Under the pieces are notes generated by a model. It saw only the letters and a list, made by a program, of their open reading frames with translations. It did not search any database and was not told the DNA's origin. A program made the translations under genes and the position numbers. 64,000 nucleotides of DNA from Saprospiraceae bacterium (GTDB lineage: Bacteria; Bacteroidota; Bacteroidia; Chitinophagales; Saprospiraceae): assembly GCA_016715105.1 (NCBI GenBank), contig JADKBO010000059.1:62001-126000 (forward strand). Direction: 5' to 3'. This document shows, one piece after another, positions 44,557 to 51,485 of this stretch; the first letter of the stretch is position 1, and every line of letters begins with the position of its first letter.

Positions 44557-46691
44557 CTACTTCCCCGGTCCTTCACTTGGCCTTCCTCGCACTGGGGCCG
44601 CCACAACTTTGATGATGCGCTTTACTTCAACTAGTTCTGTTCTGGCACCTGTGTTGATCGTCAAAACATCACCAACAGACATGTTTGCATTTTCTACAAC
44701 CTTTATAACAGTATCGCCTTTTTTTGCTTCGCCCACCAGATTTGTTTGGGTTGAAGCCTTTCCTACCGATGTAACTGTGGCTATCTCAAATTTTCCTCCT
44801 GCGTCAATGCCTATTTTATCGCCAACCATAAATCCAGTTGCGTTGGTTACGGGTAGCTTAGTAGTTCCTGCTGGAAAAGTCAACCATGGTCCAGTAGAAA
44901 CTGGCACAAAAATAGTGGTCATTGGTGCGGCAGCTGTTCCAACCTTTGCAATGGTAACTTTTTCTCCTGCCACGTCAATTTGGTCGCCGGTTTTTATACC
45001 TTCCACTGCTGATAAATAGATGTTTTTATCACCCTTAAGAGCTGGTGCAACTAAACCTGCCGGGGAAAGACCTAACAGATAAAATGCTTTGGGCTTCAAT
45101 TTTTTACCTTTTGGAATCGTGGCTAGTTCTACTGGTGCCCATTCACTTTTTGTGTTGATCAATGACCATCCACTCAAATCCACCTCTTTGTCAGAACTGT
45201 TATACAATTCGATGAATTGATCAGTGACATTCAAGCTATTTTTAAATCTTACCTCGTTGATTTTTACAGATGGAGCAGTCCTTATGCGTTGGCTGGCAAA
45301 AGATGATTGTTTACCTTCAGAGGAAATCCATTCCGCACTTCCTTTTAAATAACCAGCCATTGCATTGGTTGGGGAAGTCACCATAAAATTGACTTTTACT
45401 GTTTCTCCAGCTGCTATTTTTCCTGTCAACATTTTGAAAGGAGTAGTTTCTCCTGCGATTTTACTTTTCCACCCAACAGGCAGATTTATTGACAACTTAA
45501 GGTTATTGATGTCCTTTCCTGTACTGTTGTGATAAGTAAGCGTCACCTCTTGGGTGGTTGTTGGAAGAAAACTCGTTAGCCGAGATAACTGAACATATGG
45601 AAGATCATATTTTGAAGCGACAATATTTTGCTGAACTCCATGAATTGCCTCATCTTTTGGATATCCAATGACCATGATGCCTTCATAAAATGTACCCGCA
45701 GAACCATTGCCATTGTCTCCTCCGTTACCCATCTGTACAGCTCCTTTACGATGCATGGGAAAATAAGTGTTATTCTCTCTTGAACCTGGCCTTTCACCTT
45801 GATAAAAGGTGGCAAGTTTACCATCTTGGGCATTTCCACCCCTGATCTCCCACTTATTACCACCACCACCGTTGACCATTCCTGTCACAAAACGCCAGCC
45901 ATCGATTGTGGGATCTGCGATATTTTCTTTCGCATCATAGCCAGAAAACAAACCCGCTTCCATGTCAGACATGATCCAAGGGCCTTTACCAGCTCCTTTT
46001 CCCCACGCAGTTGAAGTGCCAAAATATACTGTTGCCATGGTTCCTGTACCTACTGCTTGACTATTGGTCGAAGTATTACCGTAGTTAAAACAACAACCAC
46101 TGTCATAATGACCGCCATCAAATACCATATAAATGCCTTGTGGTTCGTCATTGATGGCCAAACCAACAGCATTATTATTTCTAAGACCCATTCCTGGCAT
46201 GACATAAGAACCATAAACCTTATGCCCAGCCAATGTTACTGGAGCCATATCCGCAATCGGTAGGGTATTGAATCCGCCTGGAGCTGGGCCAACGAAAGTT
46301 CCCGGAGGAGCTTGTAATAGGTGATTTTTATTCCCAGACTGGTCATAAATGATGGAAATGAAACAGACATCCTGGTCGCAAAAAGCATCCTGAGCCGCAG
46401 CATTGGCTACGATTACTGCTTCACCTTTTTGATGGGGCAATGTCCCTATATCCAAGGTTTTACCATCTGATAGCCGCTTTACTTGATAAAGTGGTCCCTT
46501 ATAATTGGCAAGTAATCTAGTCGTACTGTGGGCAGTGACACAAGGAGTACCATGTAAAGCATATTCATCACATGGAAAGCTTGGAATATTGCTGGTGTTT
46601 TGACCAAAACCTTGTATCGAAAACCAAGGTAAATCAAAACAGTAAACATGAAGGATTTTAAAAAAGGCATAAAACGTTGTGAACTAGACAT
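44557..46691 (-). CDS. GH54-like alpha-L-arabinofuranosidase with NEW3-like and lamin-tail domains (split gene)
   Basis: ATG 46691 starts a signal peptide (SQRFMPFLKSFMFTVLIYLG) that is one base out of frame: adding a T to the run at 46620-46623 gives GFSIQGFGQNTSNIPSF. The catalytic domain matches the fungal AbfB/GH54 pattern closely: PCDEYALHGTPCVTAHSTTR, then IIYDQSGNKNHLLQAPPG, DSGCCFNYGN, WIMSDMEAGLFSGYD (candidate nucleophile Glu) and GGDNGNGSAGTFYEG (candidate acid/base Asp). A ~95-residue NEW3-like domain (LPVGWKSKIAG), a lamin-tail domain (INEVRF..DQFIELYNSSDKEVDLSGWSL) and repeat modules follow. The likely action is release of L-arabinofuranose from plant polysaccharides. Confidence 0.8.
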
Positions 46692-47016
46692 AAATGTGAC
46701 TTTTGAATTTCTTACTGACAATCGAGAAAAAGATACTACCTGTAAGGCAAACAAGGCCAATGAAGGGCAGAATTTCTCAAGATTACGAATATAAAGTATT
46801 TTATCCAACTGCCAAACGCAGAGAAGTAATTGTGCAAAAGATAGGATGTTCAGGTAGGAATGGAAACGTTATTAATCTAATTGGGCTATTTCCTTTGTTT
46901 TAGACATAAGTCTTTAATAAAATTAAGAAATATGTGAATCCTGTAATTCAAAAGGATTGTAATGCATCCTATGGCTAACACATACACCTTTGTAGAGCAA
47001 TAATTTTGTTGCAGAA
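46692..47016. other. Divergent intergenic region
   Basis: About 325 bases between the GH54 start (minus) and the stress-protein fragment (plus). Apart from the -7 box at 47001, no gene, hairpin or repeat was recognised. The promoter of the GH54 gene must lie in the left half, but no clear minus-strand TAnnTTTG was found. Confidence 0.4.
47001..47008 (+). promoter_or_regulatory. Candidate -7 box (TAATTTTG)
   Basis: TAATTTTG matches TAnnTTTG. It ends 8 bases before ATG 47017 and 29 before ATG 47038; the second gives a normal short leader and is the preferred start of the following gene. Confidence 0.35.
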
Positions 47017-47037
47017 ATGATACTCAAGAAATTTATT

Positions 47038-47295
47038 ATGTTAGATCAAGATAATCAAAAGGTTCAAAACAAGCAAACTGATAGACGCATGTTGACTGGA
47101 ATGTTTCAAGACCGAGAAAGTTCAGAAAGGGCTTATAATGCTATGCACGAAAGAGGATATTCCGAAGATGATATCGATTTGATGATGTCTGATGAAACGC
47201 GCAAGAAACATTGGGACACCCCTACACGACCCCGTCTTTATTCAAACAATGAATGGGCAGTCCTTTTTTATATTTCTCTCGAGCAAATTGGCTAG
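47038..47295 (+). pseudogene. Truncated general-stress (GSP17M/YflT-type) protein
   Basis: Residues after the start read MLTGMFQDRESSERAYNAMHERGYSEDDIDLMMSDETRKKHW, in shorter pieces MFQDRESSERAYN and RGYSEDDIDLMMSDETRK: the opening of a family of ~170-residue Bacteroidota stress-related proteins that continue with a glycine-zipper hydrophobic region. Here that region is absent. After HWDTP the frame runs through RPRLYSNNEWAVLF to an early stop, with no zipper in any frame nearby. I read it as a gene cut by deletion or recombination, not a simple frameshift. A short expressed product cannot be excluded. Confidence 0.55.
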
Positions 47296-47385
47296 CACTT
47301 TGGAAATAAATAATGGCCATAAAATTGAATAACTCTGAAAAATAAATTTCAACTATTTAAATATAAACAAGTTTTAAGAAAGAAT

Positions 47386-47433
47386 TAAATGCAACAATGT
47401 TGCATTTATAAAATTATTGATTAATGTTGCATT
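47386..47433. promoter_or_regulatory. Perfect 23-bp palindrome plus a second half-site, candidate operator
   Basis: Bases 47386-47408 form a perfect odd palindrome: arm TAAATGCAACA, centre A, arm TGTTGCATTTA. A second copy of the right arm core, ATGTTGCATT, sits at 47424-47433. The site is ~90-110 bases before the flavoprotein gene at 47499. This is what a dimeric repressor (Fur/Zur, Rrf2 or MarR type) needs. The regulator is not in the window. No T-tract follows, so a terminator is unlikely. Confidence 0.6.
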
Positions 47434-47498
47434 CATATTGAAGAAGTTCAGCTTGATATACTTCTTCAATATATTTTAATGGATGCAAATATGATCAA

Positions 47499-48404
47499 AT
47501 GGATGTAATTAATTATGAAGTCATCATCATTGGTGGCAGTTATGCTGGTTTATCAGCAGCAATGGCCTTGGGCCGTTCTTTGCGAAGTGTTTTGATCATT
47601 GATAGTGGTTTGCCATGTAATAGACAAACACCACATTCCCACAACTTTTTGACGCAAGATGGTAAAACCCCAAAAGAGATTTCCAAGGTTGCAAAACAAC
47701 AACTTGAGCAATACAATACAATAAAATTCCACAGTGGCCTCGCTGTCAGAGGAATAAAAACCGAAGATGGTTTTGAAATTACGTGTCAAACTGGTGAAAT
47801 ATTTACTGCCAAAAAATTGATTTTTGCAACAGGTGTGAAGGATAAAATGCCCGACATCCCTGGATTTACAGAATGTTGGGGCATCTCAGTAATTCATTGT
47901 CCTTATTGTCATGGATATGAAGTGAAAGGCGAAGTAATGGGCATTCTTGCAAATGGAGATTTTGCTGCTCATTATGCACAATTAATACATCATTGGACAA
48001 AAGACTTGACCATTTTTACCAATGGAAAATCTACCCTTACGCCAGATCAGACAGCGAAAATCAAAAAGCACAACATTCAAATCATTGAAAAGGAAATCAA
48101 TTTTCTTTACCATGAAAATGGCCATGTGCAACACATCGCATTCAAAGACCAATCAACAGTTTCCCTCAAAGCAATTTATTCGCGTCCAGACTTTGAGCAA
48201 CATTGCAAAATTCCGGAAATGTTGGGTTGTGAATTGACAGAACAGGGTTTCCTTAAAGTAGATATGTTCCAGATAACCAATGTCCCAAATGTGTTTGCAT
48301 GTGGTGATAATACCAGTCCAATGCGGTCTGTTGCAAATGCTGTGGCGACTGGAAATATGACAGGAGTTGTAGTAAATAATACTATGATAGAAGAGGAATT
48401 TTAG
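47499..48404 (+). CDS. Thioredoxin-reductase-like NAD(P)/FAD-dependent oxidoreductase
   Basis: A 301-residue flavoprotein: FAD-binding GGSYAGLSAAMALGRS at the N-terminus, the central NAD(P)-binding half, the redox pair in HCPYCHGYE (Cys134, Cys137) and the C-terminal FAD motif NVFACGDNTSPMRSVANAVATG. Length and layout match the short thioredoxin-reductase-like proteins that often accompany a regulator gene. The second nucleotide-binding motif reads GILANGDFAAHY, which lacks the full GxGxxG and so may bind NAD(P)H weakly or differently. Related proteins reduce disulfides or have ferredoxin/flavodoxin-type partners. It is probably controlled through the palindrome at 47386. Confidence 0.87.
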   Translation: MDVINYEVIIIGGSYAGLSAAMALGRSLRSVLIIDSGLPCNRQTPHSHNFLTQDGKTPKEISKVAKQQLEQYNTIKFHSGLAVRGIKTEDGFEITCQTGEIFTAKKLIFATGVKDKMPDIPGFTECWGISVIHCPYCHGYEVKGEVMGILANGDFAAHYAQLIHHWTKDLTIFTNGKSTLTPDQTAKIKKHNIQIIEKEINFLYHENGHVQHIAFKDQSTVSLKAIYSRPDFEQHCKIPEMLGCELTEQGFLKVDMFQITNVPNVFACGDNTSPMRSVANAVATGNMTGVVVNNTMIEEEF

Positions 48405-48425
48405 TGGCGAGCTGTTGGCTGTTAG

Positions 48426-48506
48426 TTTTCAGCAATCAGTGGTCAGTTATTAGTGGTCAGCTGTAAGCTGTCTTTTAGCATCGAGCTATGAGCTACGAGA
48501 TCCATA
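48426..48506. repeat. Heptad-repeat array (NNNTCAG units, then GAGCTAY units)
   Basis: In phase from 48426 the units are TTTTCAG, CAATCAG, TGGTCAG, TTATTAG, TGGTCAG, CTGTAAG. At 48483 two further 7-bp units GAGCTAT and GAGCTAC follow. This is the left arm of a ~350-base intergenic region (48405-48823) that holds no gene. Confidence 0.7.
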
Positions 48507-48513
48507 CTTTGTA

Positions 48514-48597
48514 GAACCCGAAGGGTTCAATGTGCATAACCCCGGGTGTAACTCGGGGACATAGAACACCAAAGCCACCAACCCCGAATTGGGGTTG
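48514..48597. repeat. Cluster of three G+C-rich hairpins (REP-like)
   Basis: GAACCC-GAA-GGGTTC at 48514-48528; CCCCGGGT-GTA-ACTCGGGG at 48540-48558 (8-bp stem with one G-T pair); CAACCCC-GAATT-GGGGTTG at 48579-48597. They are far richer in G+C than the surrounding DNA and stand side by side, like REP or REP-associated-transposase targets known in Bacteroidota. No transposase is nearby. Confidence 0.6.
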
Positions 48598-48684
48598 AAT
48601 TGTCCAGAATAAAGGTCTAGCACAGAAAACAATTGTTTAATTGAAAAAATAGATTTGACAAATTTTCAATTCGTGAATTTGTGG

Positions 48685-48774
48685 CAATCAGTGTTCAGTT
48701 ATCAGTGTTTTTTTTTCGCTGAAAACTGAAAACTGATATCTGAAAGCTGATAACTGAGCGCTGAAAACTGAAAG
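48685..48774. repeat. Inverted heptad-repeat array around a T9 run
   Basis: Left arm: CAATCAG, TGTTCAG, TTATCAG at 48685-48705. Right arm: eight perfect-phase units CTGAAAA, CTGAAAA, CTGATAT, CTGAAAG, CTGATAA, CTGAGCG, CTGAAAA, CTGAAAG at 48719-48774. The arms are reverse complements as 7-mers, separated by a poly-T loop, so transcripts from either strand can fold. It ends ~45 bases before the P-type ATPase. Confidence 0.8.
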
Positions 48775-48812
48775 CAATTAACTCAAATCTAAACACTTAA
48801 CTGGCAAATGAT

Positions 48813-48820
48813 TATCTTTG
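48813..48820 (+). promoter_or_regulatory. Candidate -7 box (TATCTTTG) directly before the ATPase start
   Basis: TATCTTTG matches TAnnTTTG and ends only three bases before ATG 48824. If used, the transcript would start at or very near the start codon (leaderless), or translation begins further in. The TTG at 48818 lies inside the box, so ATG 48824 is preferred. Confidence 0.3.
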
Positions 48821-48823
48821 GAA

Positions 48824-51334
48824 ATGTCCAGAAATAATTACAACCTATCAGGTCTCAACGATGAGCAAGTCCTTAGTGCAAGAGCAAAATATGGTGTAAA
48901 CAAATTAGACTATAAAAGGGAAAATGGGTTTCTAGAAAAAGTCATACTCATTGCCCAAGAACCAATGATGATCTTGTTGTTGGTTGCCGCATCTATTTAC
49001 TTTTTGACTGGAAATTGGGGTGATGGAATTTTCATGGCAGTTGCGATCATTTTTCAAGCATCAATCTCCTTATACCAAGATTCGAGAAGCAAAAATGCAC
49101 TGGATAAACTAAAAGAATTTTCACAACCAAATTGTAAAGTGATTCGCAATGGAGAAGAGGTTGAAATAAAAAGCGAAGACTTGGTAGTTGGAGACTTTTT
49201 AATGGTTGAGGAAGGTACTTCGATCAACGCAGATGGTGTCATTGTACAATCCAATGACTTTTCAGTAAACGAATCCATCCTTACTGGCGAATCACTTGCT
49301 GTTTTTAAAGATAAAACACAAGAGGATAATTGGATATATAGCGGAACAACCGTATCCAGTGGATTGGCCATTGCAGAAATAAGGGCGGTTGGAAATGCCA
49401 CCAAATTGGGGAAAATAGGGTCAAGCCTTGAAAACATCCAAGAAGAAAAGACACCACTAGAAATACAAATCTCAAATTTTGTTAAAAAGATGGCCATCGC
49501 AGGTGCGGTAGTTTTTGTCATCGTCTGGGCAATCAATTATAGTCTCTCTCAAAATATCTTATCCAGTTTATTACAATCGCTCACATTGGCCATGAGCATT
49601 TTACCAGAAGAAATTCCCGTCGCCTTTACCACTTTCATGGCCTTGGGTGCATGGCGTTTGATGAAAATGGGCATTGTCGTCAAACAAATGAAAACAGTGG
49701 AAACATTGGGCAGCGCCACCGTTATTTGTACGGATAAAACAGGAACTATTACCGAGAATAAAATGAGTTTGGCAAAGTTGTTTTTACTTTCAACCAATAA
49801 AATCTTTCGACCCGAAGATCAATTGACAGATGATGAAAAGCAACTTATTGAAACAGCCATGTGGGCAAGCGAACCCATACCCTTTGATCCAATGGAGGTT
49901 GCTTTGCACCAAACTTATCAAGACATTTTCTCATCAGACTTAAGACCAAATTACGAACTTGTTTTTGAATACCCTTTAGGCGGTAAACCACCCATGATGA
50001 CCCACGTATTTCAAGAAAAATCTGGTAAGCGAATCATAGCAGCAAAGGGTGCACCCGAAGCTTTGATGAATGTTTCTAGTCTATCAGAAAATGAAAAGTT
50101 ACACATAAAGGAAGCCATTTTACTTTTGGCCAATGAAGGCTATCGGGTATTGGGCGTAGGAAAGTCCTCTTTTGAGGGAAATGATTATCCAAAATTACAA
50201 CAAGATTTACCATTTAAATTTAAAGGAATTGTAGCCTTTTATGACCCACCCAAAAAGAATATTCAAAAGGTATTGGAGGATTTTTATGAGGCAGGAATTG
50301 ATGTAAAAATCATAACGGGGGATAATGCTGCAACCACAGGATCAATTGCCAAACAAATAGGATTTCGGGGCTATGAAAAAACCATCTCAGGCGATGATTT
50401 GATGCAATTGAATGAAACAGAATTAAAACAATGTGTGACGAATACCTCCATATTTACGAGGATGTTTCCTGAGGCTAAATTAAAAATAATCAATGCCTTG
50501 AAGTCCAATGATGAAATTGTAGCCATGACAGGTGATGGTGTGAATGATGGTCCTGCATTAAAAGCCGCTCATATTGGTATTGCAATGGGTAAAAAAGGGA
50601 CAGAAATAGCGAAACAAGCCGCATCTTTGATATTATTGCAAGATGATTTGTCCAAAATGGTGGACGCCATCGCCATGGGTAGAAAGATTTACACCAATCT
50701 CAAAAAGGCCATTCAATACATCATTTCTATCCATATACCCATAATACTTACTGTATTTATTCCACTGGCTTTGGGTTGGATTTACCCCAATATATTTTCG
50801 CCCATTCACGTCATATTTTTGGAAATCATCATGGGCCCAACCTGTTCTATCATTTATGAAAACGAACCCATGGAAAAAAATGCGATGTCTCAAAAACCCA
50901 AGCCAATGAGTGCTACCTTTTTTAATTGGAAAGAATTGTCTACCAGTATTGTACAAGGGTTGGCCATAACCTGCGGAACTTTATTTGCCTACCAATTGGC
51001 TATCAGCAACGGCTATGGAGAGGATTTGACCAGAACGATGGTTTTTACAGTTTTAATTACTGCAAATATTTTCCTGACGTTGATAAACCGCTCATTTTAT
51101 TATTCCATCCTCACCACGTTGAAATATAAAAACAATATGGTTCTAGGTATCATAGCGCTCACGGTGTTTATTGTAGGATTGATTCTTTATGTAAACTCAC
51201 TCACTACTTTTTTTGAATTTGAAACCTTGAATTCTGTGCAATTATCGATCTGTGTGGCGATAGGCTTTATCACTGTGATATGGTTTGAATTTGTAAAACT
51301 ATATAAAAGAGTGAAATCAAAAGGTGCAGCTTGA
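48824..51334 (+). CDS. Cation-transporting P-type ATPase (P2-like)
   Basis: An 836-residue pump with all landmarks: an N-terminal cytosolic cation-ATPase domain (GLNDEQVLSARAKYGVNKL), actuator ILTGES, phosphorylation site CTDKTGT with Asp304, the KGAPE nucleotide motif and the hinge MTGDGVNDGPALK. The fourth helix carries SILPEEIPVAF, a PEE-[IF]-P form in place of the PEGLP of classic Ca2+ pumps, so the ion is uncertain (Ca2+, Mn2+ or another divalent cation). Ten helices fit the C-terminal region. There is no metal-binding CxxC N-domain. Preceded by repeats and hairpins, followed by a TonB receptor with its own promoter. Confidence 0.9.
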   Translation: MSRNNYNLSGLNDEQVLSARAKYGVNKLDYKRENGFLEKVILIAQEPMMILLLVAASIYFLTGNWGDGIFMAVAIIFQASISLYQDSRSKNALDKLKEFSQPNCKVIRNGEEVEIKSEDLVVGDFLMVEEGTSINADGVIVQSNDFSVNESILTGESLAVFKDKTQEDNWIYSGTTVSSGLAIAEIRAVGNATKLGKIGSSLENIQEEKTPLEIQISNFVKKMAIAGAVVFVIVWAINYSLSQNILSSLLQSLTLAMSILPEEIPVAFTTFMALGAWRLMKMGIVVKQMKTVETLGSATVICTDKTGTITENKMSLAKLFLLSTNKIFRPEDQLTDDEKQLIETAMWASEPIPFDPMEVALHQTYQDIFSSDLRPNYELVFEYPLGGKPPMMTHVFQEKSGKRIIAAKGAPEALMNVSSLSENEKLHIKEAILLLANEGYRVLGVGKSSFEGNDYPKLQQDLPFKFKGIVAFYDPPKKNIQKVLEDFYEAGIDVKIITGDNAATTGSIAKQIGFRGYEKTISGDDLMQLNETELKQCVTNTSIFTRMFPEAKLKIINALKSNDEIVAMTGDGVNDGPALKAAHIGIAMGKKGTEIAKQAASLILLQDDLSKMVDAIAMGRKIYTNLKKAIQYIISIHIPIILTVFIPLALGWIYPNIFSPIHVIFLEIIMGPTCSIIYENEPMEKNAMSQKPKPMSATFFNWKELSTSIVQGLAITCGTLFAYQLAISNGYGEDLTRTMVFTVLITANIFLTLINRSFYYSILTTLKYKNNMVLGIIALTVFIVGLILYVNSLTTFFEFETLNSVQLSICVAIGFITVIWFEFVKLYKRVKSKGAA

Positions 51335-51416
51335 GGCATTGACGGCCAAATTCAACCCAAGAGATATAAAGACTTGACCAAGGTGTCTTCAAAATAAATT
51401 TTAGTTTTATCTATTT

Positions 51417-51477
51417 CTATTTAGACTTATTCTAAACGATTGCATATATTTGCCACTGTTTTTAATTAGTCTAAATA
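51417..51477. promoter_or_regulatory. Iron-type operator pair around the TonB-receptor promoter
   Basis: TATTTAGACT at 51417-51426 recurs inverted as AGTCTAAATA at 51468-51477. The first copy sits inside the palindrome TTTAGA-CTTAT-TCTAAA (51420-51436), the second in TTAG-T-CTAA (51466-51474). They bracket the -7 box at 51445, so a bound regulator would block it. The TTAG/CTAA form resembles DtxR/Fur-type iron sites of Bacteroidota. No such regulator gene lies in the window. Confidence 0.5.
51445..51452 (+). promoter_or_regulatory. Candidate -7 box (TATATTTG) of the TonB receptor
   Basis: TATATTTG matches TAnnTTTG and lies 33 bases before ATG 51486, giving a leader of ~25 bases. It sits between the two TTTAGA/TCTAAA sites. 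Confidence 0.5.
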
Positions 51478-51485
51478 AGCGAATA

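Noticed and set aside
44438..46263. Plus-strand open frames opposite the GH54 gene
   Set aside because: They are antisense to the clear GH54 coding strand and lack motifs; their amino-acid composition is what an antisense frame of a coding gene gives.
46692..46903. Open frames of ~65-109 codons in the divergent gap
   Set aside because: The minus-strand frame is the upstream extension of the GH54 signal-peptide frame and the plus-strand frame has no family-like features.
47386..47408. Terminator at the palindrome
   Set aside because: The centre is a single base, too tight for an RNA hairpin loop, and no T tract follows; an operator is more likely.
8254..48774. CRISPR array suggested by regular short repeats
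   Set aside because: The repeat unit is 7 bp with no unique ~30-bp spacers, and no cas gene is near.
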